This document shows positions 32,898-41,662 of a DNA stretch of 64,000 nucleotides, in pieces. The stretch is from assembly GCA_041940425.1 (NCBI GenBank), contig JBGTSF010000004.1, forward strand, positions 61,758-125,757. The letters run 5' to 3'. Position numbers and translations under genes: made by a program. This DNA is from DATHTS01 sp041940425. GTDB taxonomy: Bacteria; Acidobacteriota; Blastocatellia; Pyrinomonadales; Pyrinomonadaceae. Every line of letters starts with the position of its first letter. Position 1 is the first letter of the stretch. A model generated the notes under the pieces. The model was not told where the DNA came from. It did no database searches and was given only the letters and a program-made list of their open reading frames with translations.

Positions 32898-33848
32898 ATG
32901 AAGAGTTTATTTTTATTTTTTTTTACGATTTTATTTCTCGCCGTTTTCCCTGTTTCTTCGCAGGACGCAAAGTGGCTGAGAATCGAATTTGAAGATAAGA
33001 AGTTTACCGTTGCCGTTCCGCCGACGAATATCATTGACGCGGAAAAACGCGATTTTTATCAACTGCGGATAATCGCTTTTGAAAACGGCGTGGAGATGGA
33101 GCTGAATCAGCGCAAATCGAAAATGATGACCTCGATTATAACCGGCAGATCAAAATCGGGCGAACAGAAAACCGAGCCGTTAAAGATCGGCGATTTTACG
33201 GTACTTCCATCCGCAACGCATTTTTCGGAAGACAAGAAAACCGTCGAGCGTCTGCTGACGATCATCAAAGGCGATACGATTTACGGTATGAAAACCCGTT
33301 CGAAAACAGGCGAAGAAAAAGAGGTCGCGCGATTTCTCCAATCAATAACGATTGAAGGAAAACCGATCTTTGTCCGCAGTAACAAATCGAATCCGCCCGA
33401 AGAGGTGATCCCGGTTTCAAATCTGAAAAGCAGTCCCGAAGTGATCGAAGCTGAAAAAAGAAAAACGGGCAAATACGAAGGTAAAATAACATACGAGCTT
33501 CAGCAAAGCGGCGAAACTGATGTTGAAACCGAAGACCTTTCACATTCGGTATTTATTTTGGACAAACCTCAGCCGAATTTCGAAATACCGCGTTTTCCGG
33601 CAAACGGCGTGATCAAATGGACGGAGATTGATGTAAAATTAAAAGTCCAGTTTCGCGCCGACGGTCAGATCGGCGATATTGTCGTGTTGTCAAATGCCGA
33701 AAAACATCATACAAAAGCGGCGATCAACGCGGCTCGGCGGATAAAATTCGTTCCGGCGCGGCGCGGAAACGAATTTGTTGAATCTTATCAGATCATCTTT
33801 TATTCGTCGCGGATGCTTCCCGAAATGAATATCATCAGGAGATTTTAG
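32898..33848 (+). CDS. Secreted protein with TonB C-terminal-like domain
   Basis: This 316-residue exported protein (signal LFFFTILFLAVFPVSSQ) has an N-terminal region of unknown type. Residues about 245-316 resemble the TonB_C fold: KLKVQFRADGQIGDIVVLSNAEKHH, AINAARRIKFVPAR, VESYQIIFYSSR. Such domains occur in many Acidobacterial secreted proteins, not only in TonB itself. There is no membrane anchor beyond the signal. It starts 4 nt after the amidohydrolase. Confidence 0.78.
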   Translation: MKSLFLFFFTILFLAVFPVSSQDAKWLRIEFEDKKFTVAVPPTNIIDAEKRDFYQLRIIAFENGVEMELNQRKSKMMTSIITGRSKSGEQKTEPLKIGDFTVLPSATHFSEDKKTVERLLTIIKGDTIYGMKTRSKTGEEKEVARFLQSITIEGKPIFVRSNKSNPPEEVIPVSNLKSSPEVIEAEKRKTGKYEGKITYELQQSGETDVETEDLSHSVFILDKPQPNFEIPRFPANGVIKWTEIDVKLKVQFRADGQIGDIVVLSNAEKHHTKAAINAARRIKFVPARRGNEFVESYQIIFYSSRMLPEMNIIRRF

Positions 33849-33894
33849 AAATATAAAAAAATTTCGCAATCAAATTATTTTTGGAGAATATACA

Positions 33895-34419
33895 ATGAGA
33901 AAATTTTTAGTTTTAGCAATCGCAATCATCGCATTTTCTTTTTCCGCCATCGCGCAGGAAAAGATGGAAAAGGCGAAGCCGACCGAGAAGGATAAGACGG
34001 AAGCGATTCCGTCGAACGGCGTTTTGAAACGCGGCGCGCCGCTCGGCAAATCGAAAAAGGTCTCGCTTGCCAAGGTGATGAAATCGCCCGATAAATACGC
34101 CGGACAAATGGTGCGCGTCGAAGGGGTGATCGTCCGTTCGTGCAAAAAGGAAGGCTGCTGGCTCGAACTCGCCCCGGACGCGAATGCCAAATCGGTGCGC
34201 GTCAAAATGAAAGACCACGCCTTTTTCGTCCCGCTCGACAGTGCCGGCGCGAAAGCAAAAGCCGAAGGCGTTTTCTCGGTCAAGACGCTCACCGCCGAAC
34301 AGGTCAAACATCTGATCGAAGACGACGGCGCGAAATTCGACAACATCAACGCCGACGGCACGGTCACTGAAATCTCGTTCGAGGCGACCGGAGTCGAACT
34401 GACAAGAAAAAGCGAATAA
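33895..34419 (+). CDS. DUF4920-type secreted protein
   Basis: This 174-residue exported protein has a signal peptide (AIAIIAFSFSAIAQ). The domain contains VSLAKVMKSPDKYAGQMVRVEGVI, SCKKEGCWLELAP and VRVKMKDHAFFVPLDSAG, the pattern of the DUF4920/OB-fold family of periplasmic proteins. Two Cys (SCKKEGCW) are conserved-looking. It has a GGAG ribosome-binding site (ggagaatatacaATG). A rho-independent terminator follows at 34471-34500. Confidence 0.85.
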   Translation: MRKFLVLAIAIIAFSFSAIAQEKMEKAKPTEKDKTEAIPSNGVLKRGAPLGKSKKVSLAKVMKSPDKYAGQMVRVEGVIVRSCKKEGCWLELAPDANAKSVRVKMKDHAFFVPLDSAGAKAKAEGVFSVKTLTAEQVKHLIEDDGAKFDNINADGTVTEISFEATGVELTRKSE

Positions 34420-34420
34420 A

Positions 34421-34448
34421 ATGCAGAAGCCCGCACGTTAGTAAGGGG
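34421..34448. repeat. Half copy of the ATGCAGAARCCCGCAC dispersed element
   Basis: Directly after the stop of the DUF4920 gene, this segment matches one arm of the inverted repeat at 26941-27011 (ATGCAGAAGCCCGCAC, then GTAAGGGG). Only one arm is present here, followed by the terminator. Confidence 0.75.
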
Positions 34449-34470
34449 CGGAACACTCAATATCAAAAAA

Positions 34471-34500
34471 AAACGCCGATTGACCGCGGCGTTTTTTTTT
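34471..34500 (+). terminator. Rho-independent terminator
   Basis: Stem AAACGCCG (34471-34478) / CGGCGTTT (34487-34494) with an 8-nt loop, preceded by A-tracts and followed by a T-tract to 34500. The flanking A and T runs make it work in either direction. It ends the operon of secreted proteins. Confidence 0.9.
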
Positions 34501-34523
34501 TGAATTACTAAAAGGTATTTGTC

Positions 34524-34733
34524 GTTAATGTTCAATATTTATGCGCAATTGTTACATAATTGATTGCGATCATTTCACAATGCTTAGCGATTGTTGCATA
34601 TTTCATTACAATTGTTACATATTATACGACGATAATTTAATTTATATTCGTGACAGTTATATTTAACATCGCGGTTGTTTTATTTTTTATCGCGATAGTT
34701 TCATATTTGATGACGGATGTTATATATTTACGC
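34524..34733. repeat. Array of about ten diverged 21-nt units
   Basis: About ten consecutive units run from 34524 to 34733, nine of them exactly 21 nt and one near 34545 about 23 nt. Each starts CG and has a core like CGATTGTTACATATTT. Examples begin at 34589 (CGATTGTTGC), 34691 (CGATAGTTTC) and 34712 or so (CGGATGTTAT). Period 21 is two turns of DNA. The array lies between the terminator and an HTH gene. No ORF runs through it that looks like a gene. Confidence 0.8.
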
Positions 34734-34771
34734 TTTCTGTTCGAAAATTTTCACAAATTTGGAGGAGAATA

Positions 34772-35119
34772 ATGCTTTATTTGAACATCAACCGCGTGAT
34801 GCGGCTTCGCGGCTTCAGTGACCCGTATAAAACGCTTGTCAAAAACGGTTTTGTACCCGTTACGGCGCGGAAATTGACTAAAAACGAGCTTCGCCGCGTG
34901 GACCTCGACGTGATCGAAAAACTTTGTCTCACGCTCAACTGCACGCCGAACGACCTTTTCGCGTGGCAGCCTTCGCAGAGTCAGGCAAACCCTGAAGCGC
35001 AGGCTCTAATCAAACTAAAACGCGACCCGGCGCAGGACGTTTCCAAAATGCTCGCCGCACTGCCGCTTGAGAAATTCGACGAGGTTGCTGGTATAATTCA
35101 GAATTTGAATAAAGAGTAA
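34772..35119 (+). CDS. XRE-type helix-turn-helix protein
   Basis: This 115-residue cytoplasmic DNA-binding protein contains an HTH at about residues 5-65 (LNINRVMRLRGFSDPYKTLVKNGF, TARKLTKNELRRVDLDVIEKLCLTLNCTPNDLF). A short helical C-terminus follows. The ribosome-binding site GGAGGAGA is strong. Immediately upstream is the 21-nt array, and 7 nt downstream is dusB. E. coli couples dusB to fis, a different DNA-binding protein, so the pairing is suggestive but not homologous. Confidence 0.85.
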   Translation: MLYLNINRVMRLRGFSDPYKTLVKNGFVPVTARKLTKNELRRVDLDVIEKLCLTLNCTPNDLFAWQPSQSQANPEAQALIKLKRDPAQDVSKMLAALPLEKFDEVAGIIQNLNKE

Positions 35120-35126
35120 GTTTTTT

Positions 35127-36218
35127 TTGATGAAACCTTTCAAGATCAGAAATATCGAGATCAATCCGCCGCTAATCCTTTCGCCGATGGCGGGCGTGAC
35201 GGATTATACTTTCCGCCGTTTGATAAAAAGGCGCGGCGGTGTCGGGCTGGTCGTGTCGGAATTTATCTCGGTCGAAGGTCTGACGCGGCACAATCCGAAG
35301 GCGAAACGGCAGATGCGTTTTGACGAGGAAGAACGTCCGTTTGCCGTGCAGATTTTCGGCGGCGAAGTCAACCGGATGGCGATGGGCGCGGAAATGGCGG
35401 AAGAAGTAGGCGCGGACATTCTCGATGTCAATTGCGGTTGTCCCGCGCCGAAGGTCGTCAAAAAAGGCGGCGGTTCGGGGCTTTTAAAGGATTTGCCGAA
35501 TCTCGAAACTATCTTGAAAGAAATCAAAAGATCTATTTCGATTCCGCTGACCTTAAAGATCAGGACGGGCTTTACCGATTCGACGATTAACGCGGTCGAA
35601 GTGGCGAAAATGGCGGAGCAATGCGGCGTCGAACATATACAGGTTCACGGTCGAACGCGCGAGCAGGGCTACAAGGGCGAAGCGAATTGGGACATAATCC
35701 GTGCCGTCAAAGAAGCCGTCTCGATTCCGGTTTCGGGCAACGGCGACGTTACGACCGTGAAATTCGCGCTCGAAAAATTTAAGGAAACCGGCGTTGACGG
35801 CATTCTCATCGGGCGCGGCGCGATGCAGAATCCGTGGCTGTTCAGGCAAATAAATGACGTGATGGAAGGGCGCGAACCGTATCAGCCTGACCTCGAAGAA
35901 AAGAAAGCCGTGCTTTTGGAATTTTTCGAAATGGTCAGCGAAGAGATGCCGGAAAAAGCCGCGCTCGGAAAAATGAAACAGCTTGCCGGACAATTTACCA
36001 AAGGCTTGGTCGGCGGCGCGCAGTTTCGTCAAACGCTCTATCATTCGCATTCGGCGGAAGAGATTCTAGACAACATTACTGTTTATTTCCAGACTCTTAA
36101 CGAGCGCAATACTTTCGGCGACGGTTTGACCGAAGCTCCCGACGATGCTGATCTGGAATTCGATTCGTGCGACGTTTCGGAAAAGAAAGATTCGCGCGAA
36201 ACGGCGGTCGGCGTTTGA
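35127..36218 (+). CDS. dusB: tRNA-dihydrouridine synthase (DusB-like)
   Basis: FMN-dependent enzyme of 363 residues that reduces uridine in tRNA. Motifs: PLILSPMAGVTDYTFRRL, FGGEVNRMAMGA, ILDVNCGCPAPKVVKKGGGSGLL (catalytic Cys in NCGCP), IQVHGRTREQGYKG and GILIGRGAMQNPWLF. The residue pattern is that of the DusB type; DusA and DusC are less likely. It is in an operon with the HTH protein. Confidence 0.95.
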   Translation: MMKPFKIRNIEINPPLILSPMAGVTDYTFRRLIKRRGGVGLVVSEFISVEGLTRHNPKAKRQMRFDEEERPFAVQIFGGEVNRMAMGAEMAEEVGADILDVNCGCPAPKVVKKGGGSGLLKDLPNLETILKEIKRSISIPLTLKIRTGFTDSTINAVEVAKMAEQCGVEHIQVHGRTREQGYKGEANWDIIRAVKEAVSIPVSGNGDVTTVKFALEKFKETGVDGILIGRGAMQNPWLFRQINDVMEGREPYQPDLEEKKAVLLEFFEMVSEEMPEKAALGKMKQLAGQFTKGLVGGAQFRQTLYHSHSAEEILDNITVYFQTLNERNTFGDGLTEAPDDADLEFDSCDVSEKKDSRETAVGV

Positions 36219-36228
36219 TCCGATTTTT

Positions 36229-36300
36229 CTTTGCGCCCTCCGCGCCCTTTGCGTGATAATTTTTTTCACGCAGAGTTCGCAGAGAACGCAGAGTGAGCCA
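36229..36300. repeat. CGCAGAG/TTTGCGC short repeats
   Basis: TTTGCGCCC, TCCGCGCCC and TTTGCGTGA words face TCACGCAGAG, TTCGCAGAG and AACGCAGAG. The inner part pairs (GCGTGA with TCACGC). It is a weaker member of the same class of inverted short repeats, in the gap after dusB. Confidence 0.65.
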
Positions 36301-36309
36301 TAAAAATTT

Positions 36310-36753
36310 ATGAAGTTTATTTTTTCGTTCCTAATTTTAATGTTTTGTTCCCTTCCCATATTCGCGCAAACCGATAAGATCGAATTTTCGACACCGACGA
36401 GCAAGGCGATCAAATCATCGCCCGCTTATTCCGCGCTGGTGTTGCAACGAACCGTCATCAAGGCGGAACTCGAAGAAATGCTCGTTGCATACACCGAAGA
36501 TTTTCCGAAGGTCAAGGACGCGCGGCACGAAATTGACTTGATAAATTTCTCGCTGACGCGCCTGCTCGAAACGAAAGTGCCGGATTCGTGCAAACTCTCC
36601 GATTCGCTGGGGCAATTGATGATAAAAAAAATCGCGGTCGAGATGCAGGTATATTTTCTCAAGAAAAAATACAACGACGATCACCCGGAAGTTCAGCGGG
36701 CGAAAAGAAAACTCGATATCTACGAAAAAGCCGTCGCCGAAATTCTGCCCTAA
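36310..36753 (+). CDS. Secreted helical protein with two Wzz/GNVR-like repeats
   Basis: This 147-residue exported protein has a signal peptide (FIFSFLILMFCSLPIFAQ). It has two copies of a short pattern, YTEDFPKVKDARHEIDLI and YNDDHPEVQRAKRKLDIYE, which resembles the coiled-coil segment of polysaccharide co-polymerases (Wzz/GumC: Y-x-x-D-H-P-x-V). The rest of that family's architecture, with two membrane helices, is missing. Function is not known; the similarity is by eye only. Confidence 0.65.
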   Translation: MKFIFSFLILMFCSLPIFAQTDKIEFSTPTSKAIKSSPAYSALVLQRTVIKAELEEMLVAYTEDFPKVKDARHEIDLINFSLTRLLETKVPDSCKLSDSLGQLMIKKIAVEMQVYFLKKKYNDDHPEVQRAKRKLDIYEKAVAEILP

Positions 36754-36809
36754 ATTCTCAAGGTCGGGTTTACGCGGATGCAGGCTGATTTTTTGATTTC
36801 TTTTTAGAT

Positions 36810-38324
36810 ATGAAGTTTACATTTACCGTTTTTATATTATTAATTTTTTCCGTAAGCGCGTTTGCTCAAAATCCTTCTGCCATTCTAAAGCAAGCCGAAA
36901 AAGCGCACGGCGGAAGAAAAAATATCCAAAATGTAAAATCCTACAGAAAAAGCGGTCTCATCACGCGCGTTAAAGACGGAATGGAAGGCGAGATCAGGAT
37001 CGAAGCCGTCAAGCCGGTTTTTTATCATACCTTTTTTCAAATCGAAGGTTTTGAAAACGAATCGGGTTTTAACGGAAAATCCGGCTGGCTGAGAGATTCG
37101 CGCGAAGGTTTGCGGACGCTCACCGGAAAAGAAAGCAGTGATTTTCAAACCGAAACCGCGTTTAGAAACAATCTCTGGCTCGATTACAAAAAAGAAAAAT
37201 CGAAAATCGTCGCGGGGGGAAAAGCCGAAGTCAACGGTAAATCCGCGAATGTCGTCATTTTGACAAACAACGGCGGAGCGCAGATCAGAATGTTTTTTGA
37301 CGCTTCGACGAAACTTTTGATCCGTGAGGAAATACCGGCAGGCGAAACGGTAAAAATTTTCGATTACAGCGATTTCCGTCCGATCAGCGGAGTAAGAGTT
37401 CCCTTTCGCGTGCGGGCAAATTTCGGCGGCGAAGAAATTTACGAAATCGCCTACGATCAGATCGAACATAATCCGAAAATCGCCGCTCAAACATTTGATT
37501 TCCCGAACATCACCGGCGAACCGCTTCCCGACATTCCCGCCCTTTTTCGCGATGTGCAGGCGAATGAAGAGCGCGTCGAAGCGATACTGGACGATTATTC
37601 CTACACGCAGAAAACCGTTCAGCGCGAACTCGGCAATAATGGAATTCTCAAAGATAAAGAATCCGAAACCGTCCAGCTTTCATTTTACAAAGGCTACCGT
37701 ATCCGCCGAGTAATCGAAAAAAACGGTAAACCTCTGAGCGAAAAACAACAAGCTAGCGAAGACCGCGATGTTGAAAAAAGAGTCGAAGAAATTGAAAAAC
37801 GAATCAGGAAAGATGAAGAGCGACCAGCCAAAGGCGCGCCTGACGCGAACAGCCGCCGCATCTCGATTGCGGAAGTGTTACGCGCTTCGAATCTCGTCAA
37901 CCCGCGCCGCGAGCGTCTCAAAGGACGCGACGTGATCGTTTTCGATTTCGAGCCGAATCCCGCATTCGATTATAAAAACGCGCAGAGCATTCTGAAATTT
38001 TTCGGAAAAACCGCCGGAGTTATCTGGGTTGACGCGGACAAAAAACAAGTTATCCGCGTCGAAGCGGTTCTCGCCGACAGCTTCAAAGTCGGCGGCGGTC
38101 TGCTTTTCAAGATCAAGGAAGGCGCGTCGTTCGAACAGCAAAACGAACTTGTCAACGACGAAATCTGGCTGCCTTCGGTAACGAGTATTAATCTCTCGGC
38201 AAAAGCCTTTTTATTGAAAGGAATAAATCTGAACGTATTGGTAAAGTCATCGAATTACCGCAAATTTTCGACAGAAGTAAAGGACGCAAAAGTCGGCGAG
38301 ATCGAAAAAAACGAAGAGCGATGA
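36810..38324 (+). CDS. Secreted LolA/MucB-like two-lobe protein
   Basis: This 504-residue exported protein has the signal FTVFILLIFSVSAFAQ. The N-terminal half resembles outer-membrane lipoprotein-sorting or LolA-like folds (AEKAHGGRKNIQNVKSYRKSG, FYHTFFQIEGFENESGF, DYSDFRPISGVRVPF). A second domain of about 210 residues follows, with a charged linker (EKRVEEIEKRIRKDEER). The end (DKKQVIRVEAVLADSFKVGGG) also reads as a LolA-type lobe. It may bind lipid or lipoprotein in the periplasm. The exact role is not known. Confidence 0.7.
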   Translation: MKFTFTVFILLIFSVSAFAQNPSAILKQAEKAHGGRKNIQNVKSYRKSGLITRVKDGMEGEIRIEAVKPVFYHTFFQIEGFENESGFNGKSGWLRDSREGLRTLTGKESSDFQTETAFRNNLWLDYKKEKSKIVAGGKAEVNGKSANVVILTNNGGAQIRMFFDASTKLLIREEIPAGETVKIFDYSDFRPISGVRVPFRVRANFGGEEIYEIAYDQIEHNPKIAAQTFDFPNITGEPLPDIPALFRDVQANEERVEAILDDYSYTQKTVQRELGNNGILKDKESETVQLSFYKGYRIRRVIEKNGKPLSEKQQASEDRDVEKRVEEIEKRIRKDEERPAKGAPDANSRRISIAEVLRASNLVNPRRERLKGRDVIVFDFEPNPAFDYKNAQSILKFFGKTAGVIWVDADKKQVIRVEAVLADSFKVGGGLLFKIKEGASFEQQNELVNDEIWLPSVTSINLSAKAFLLKGINLNVLVKSSNYRKFSTEVKDAKVGEIEKNEER

Positions 38325-38411
38325 TCTTATTGATGTTTTGCCGGGAGCGGCTTTTATTTTTTAATGATTATTAAAACTAACGCTCTTTAAAAGAGCCAGA
38401 AGGAAATTTCT

Positions 38412-39248
38412 CTAATTCGGTTTCAGTTCGATCTTCAAAGTTTTATTATCGCGTGAAACGGTTAGCGTTTTGCCGCCCGTAAAATTCGGCGGCAGATTTC
38501 CCCGCTCCAATTTTTGCTCATCAACCGCTTCGATAACGTCGCCCGGTTTTACTCCCGATCTCCCGGAAACACTGTTTTCCTTTACGGACTTTATAATTAA
38601 ATTTTCTTGGTTTTGTTCGGTTTCGATTCCGATCATTTTCAGAAACTCCTTAACCGATACTCGATTATTTTGATTTCCGGGAATGCCCTCGGGGAAAATA
38701 TTGACGTTGCTCGGACTTTGAGCAATTAGTCTCGAACCGCCCGGTTCGTCAAGCGGCGAGGATTTCGGCTCAATCCTGTTTTGTTTTCTTACCGGATTCT
38801 TTGCCGTCGTCTCTTTTTCCGGTGTCGGCTCGGCAACGGAAGAATCGGGTATTTTTTCTTCCGCTTTATTCTCTGCTACGGATGAATTCGAAGCTTGCGC
38901 GATTTGATTATCCGGCACAAAATTATCTGAAACCGCCGGAACTTCGCGTTTTGGATTTTCAACCAAAACGGGTTGTTCAATATTTGAAGTGAACAAACCG
39001 GCTTGTATCAGCACGAACGCCGCGATGATGACGGCAGCCGTCAACGGCAATACGTATCGAAGCGTCCGCCGGAAACGCGGCTGAATCTGATTTTCTTTCG
39101 CGGCGGCGAGCCGCGCTTTGAGGCGGAAATCGAAATCATTCGGCGCGGAAACTTTTTCCAGCCCGCCGATGAGACGGCTGATCTGTTGTTCGTCGGCGGA
39201 AAGTGTTTCACGCTCGCTGAGGTTGTTTTTTAAGTTATCGCTTTTCAT
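38412..39248 (-). CDS. Membrane anti-sigma-like protein with C-terminal PDZ domain
   Basis: This 278-residue protein has an N-terminal cytoplasmic region (ISRLIGGLEKVSAPNDFDFRLKARLAA) and one membrane helix (YVLPLTAAVIIAAFVLIQAGLF). A Ser/Pro/Glu-rich periplasmic linker and a C-terminal PDZ (IIKSVKENSVSGRSGVKPGDVIEAVD) follow. It overlaps the ECF sigma gene by 4 nt on its start side, the usual sigma/anti-sigma arrangement. The PDZ suggests that an extracytoplasmic peptide or misfolded-protein signal is sensed, by analogy with RseB/DegS systems; this is inference. Confidence 0.85.
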   Translation of the reverse strand: MKSDNLKNNLSERETLSADEQQISRLIGGLEKVSAPNDFDFRLKARLAAAKENQIQPRFRRTLRYVLPLTAAVIIAAFVLIQAGLFTSNIEQPVLVENPKREVPAVSDNFVPDNQIAQASNSSVAENKAEEKIPDSSVAEPTPEKETTAKNPVRKQNRIEPKSSPLDEPGGSRLIAQSPSNVNIFPEGIPGNQNNRVSVKEFLKMIGIETEQNQENLIIKSVKENSVSGRSGVKPGDVIEAVDEQKLERGNLPPNFTGGKTLTVSRDNKTLKIELKPN

Positions 39249-39886
39249 TCAAAATCAAAATAATTCTTTAACTTTTCTCGTAAAAGACCGCGCGCGCGGC
39301 TGATGCGCGATTTGGTCGTGCCTAATCCGAGTTCCAAAATCTCGGCGATTTCGTCATAGCTTTTTCCCTCGACATCCCTTAAAACGATCGGGGCGCGGTA
39401 TTTTTCCGGCAGAGCCGCGATCGCCCGCGCGATCACCGATCTTTCTTCCGTCTCCAGAACTCCGCTGTCCGGCAGAGGCTTTTTATCCGGCGGATGAAAG
39501 TCAACATCTTCGCCCTCGAAGCTGAAAAATCCGGTCAGCGACATCAATTTCCGCCGCTTGCGTTTCCTAATCTCGCTGATCGCCAGATTGCTGGCGATGC
39601 GGTAGATATAGGTCGAAAACGCATACTCGGTGTGATACCGCTCGATGGCGAAATATACTCGGACGAACGTCTCCTGAGCCAGATCAACGGCTTCTTCGTA
39701 ATCGTTGAGCATCCGGTATAAAAAATTTGTCAAAGGGTTGCGATAGCGGCTGACGATCTCGGCAAACGCCGTTTCGTCGCCCTCTTTCGTCGCTTCGATC
39801 AGTTGATGGTCGGACAGATTTTCAGCCGACGCGCTCTCGCCGTCCGGCGTTTCCGCATTTTTTGTATCGCGGTTGTCCAATGCCAT
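39245..39886 (-). CDS. ECF-type (group 4) RNA polymerase sigma factor
   Basis: This 213-residue protein has region 2 (FAEIVSRYRNPLTNFLYRMLNDYEEAVDLAQETFVRVY, then YIYRIASNLAISEIRKRKRR) and region 4 (VIARAIAALPEKYRAPIVLRDVEGKSYDEIAEILELGLGTTKSRISRAR). This is RpoE-like. A linker of about 30 residues separates the regions. It overlaps the anti-sigma gene, so the two are co-regulated. Its target promoters cannot be told here. Confidence 0.95.
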   Translation of the reverse strand: MALDNRDTKNAETPDGESASAENLSDHQLIEATKEGDETAFAEIVSRYRNPLTNFLYRMLNDYEEAVDLAQETFVRVYFAIERYHTEYAFSTYIYRIASNLAISEIRKRKRRKLMSLTGFFSFEGEDVDFHPPDKKPLPDSGVLETEERSVIARAIAALPEKYRAPIVLRDVEGKSYDEIAEILELGLGTTKSRISRARGLLREKLKNYFDFE

Positions 39887-39983
39887 ACAAACATAATTTT
39901 TACATCACTTCGGAAGTCAAAACAAAAGCCGCTTTGCATTTACAGACACGCGCGGCGGCTCGGAAAGTTGCGAAATTATTTCT

Positions 39984-40589
39984 TCAGACGGGTCTAACGG
40001 TCAGTATCAAAAAGATAAATTCGTCGGTTTTCGGGGTTGCCATCGAGCCGATAATCGTCGGCTTGTTTTCGGGCAAATTAAATCTGCTGATCCTGACTCC
40101 GATGTTTTCGTAATGAACCACCGGATTGCTGTCGCCCTTTGCATTCACGGAAACGACGACCGGAACTTTCGCTCCGAAATTAAATGTTTGAAACTGTATT
40201 AAATCATTTCCCTGTTCGTCTTTTCCGGCTTTCAAACCGCTTAATCCCCAATCGGAATAATAAATATTATTTTGCCGCGTTTGATCAAGCTGGTTTAAAA
40301 CGCCGGTATGTCCGATCACGCCGTTGGTCGAAATCCTTTCCAGAAAGGTCGCCGCCAGATTGTAGTTCGTGTATAAATAGTCGTTTTTCAAATTGCTGAC
40401 CACGCCGTGGAGCGACGGCGGCAGTTTGCCTTTTTCGGTTGGATTATTGGAAGCGACGACGACGTGCAAAATTACTTCGTAGCTTTGTTCGATTTGATCT
40501 TTTTGATTTTTCTCGTCCGTCTGGGCTAAAACGGCGTTCAAACCGAACAACAAAAGAATCGCAAAAATAAAAAATTTCGGCTTTTTCAT
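39984..40589 (-). CDS. Secreted beta-sandwich-like protein of unknown function
   Basis: This 201-residue exported protein has the signal FFIFAILLLFGLNAVLAQ. The body is rich in beta strands (YEVILHVVVASNNP, TNYNLAATFLERI, KVPVVVSVNAKGD, DEFIFLILTVRPV). I do not recognise it. The next gene upstream in the same direction is another secreted protein; it lies 97 nt after the sigma gene start on the other side. Confidence 0.68.
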   Translation of the reverse strand: MKKPKFFIFAILLLFGLNAVLAQTDEKNQKDQIEQSYEVILHVVVASNNPTEKGKLPPSLHGVVSNLKNDYLYTNYNLAATFLERISTNGVIGHTGVLNQLDQTRQNNIYYSDWGLSGLKAGKDEQGNDLIQFQTFNFGAKVPVVVSVNAKGDSNPVVHYENIGVRISRFNLPENKPTIIGSMATPKTDEFIFLILTVRPV

Positions 40590-40683
40590 CGGTAAATCTC
40601 CTTTTAGATTGAATTAGTTTGGAATCGTTAAATCCAATCCCTTTCACCGACGAGCCGAAATTTTGTTGCAATTTTTTTTTAGA

Positions 40684-41550
40684 TCACCTTCCGGCAAACA
40701 GATTTTCTTCCACTTTTTGCCCGAACGTGATGGTCATAATTTCGGTTTCCTCGACCTGTTTGTCGTCCGCCCAGAGCACCGTCCGATAGGGAACGAGCGT
40801 TCCCTGCGAGTAGTTATAATCGTAGAATTTTCGCCGGTATTTTACGCCGTTTTCTTCGTATTCGAGCATCATCACGCGCAGCGTTTTGACCGATATATAA
40901 AATCTCGTTTTGCGATTTTCTTTATCGGTTACATCCAGAATGTAAAATTCCACGCCCATTATTTTATCGCGTCCTACGAGATCGAGTTTCGAGCCGTTTT
41001 CCCTGTAACGAAGCAGGGCTTCGAGACCATGCCAGATTTGATTTTGAAAAGCGTTCAGAATAACATCACGCGGCGAAAAAATCGTATTGTTTAAAATGCC
41101 GAAAGTTTTCTCGCCGTCATAAATAAGAGAATATTTCGTGCTTGGAAACTCTTGTTCAAGGCGGTTTTTTTCTTTATCCAGACTGTCGCCGCGAATGATC
41201 CAGCGTTGATAATTTCCCTTGTCAACCGTGCCGTCCGCGTTGACGATGGTCATTGTTCCGCGTTCGAATGTGGTTTTACGAATTTGATTGAGATTTATTC
41301 TGCCTGCCAGACCGCCGTAAAAATAGATCGAGGACTCGGCAACCGCCTCGGCGGTTACATTTTTCGACAGATCCAGATTTGGCTGAGTCGCGGCAGGAGT
41401 TTCAGCTTCTTTTTTCTCTTCTTTTTTTTCGGTTTCTTGCGCGGAAACGAAAATTGCCGTTGTCAGGAACAAAATTGTAATAAACAAAATAGATTTTAAA
41501 CGCAAAAACACTGGAAATATTCTCCTAATTTTTCTCTTTTTATAAATCAA
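40684..41550 (-). CDS. Secreted LolA-like protein
   Basis: This 288-residue exported protein has a basic start and a signal ending in SILFITILFLTTAIFVSAQ. It contains strands typical of LolA-like or outer-membrane lipoprotein-sorting folds (SKLDLVGRDKIMGVEFYILDVTD, FYISVKTLRVMMLEYEENG). The sequence ends ADDKQVEETEIMTITFGQKVEE. It probably acts in the periplasm. It belongs to the same broad group as the large protein at 36.8 kb, but is not a close copy. Confidence 0.68.
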   Translation of the reverse strand: MIYKKRKIRRIFPVFLRLKSILFITILFLTTAIFVSAQETEKKEEKKEAETPAATQPNLDLSKNVTAEAVAESSIYFYGGLAGRINLNQIRKTTFERGTMTIVNADGTVDKGNYQRWIIRGDSLDKEKNRLEQEFPSTKYSLIYDGEKTFGILNNTIFSPRDVILNAFQNQIWHGLEALLRYRENGSKLDLVGRDKIMGVEFYILDVTDKENRKTRFYISVKTLRVMMLEYEENGVKYRRKFYDYNYSQGTLVPYRTVLWADDKQVEETEIMTITFGQKVEENLFAGR

Positions 41551-41662
41551 TTGGGGATTTTAACACAAAACTGTAAATTCTTTTTAATTTAGCATGTTTG
41601 GCTGGTAAAATTGATGAAATAAAAACGCTCCAGGATGCTTTTTAATCGCAAATTTCGCCAAA

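Noticed and set aside
38412..39886. Classical RseA/RseB system
   Set aside because: The sigma/anti-sigma pair fits, but the anti-sigma has its own PDZ and no separate RseB is seen, so a general ECF pair is the safer call.
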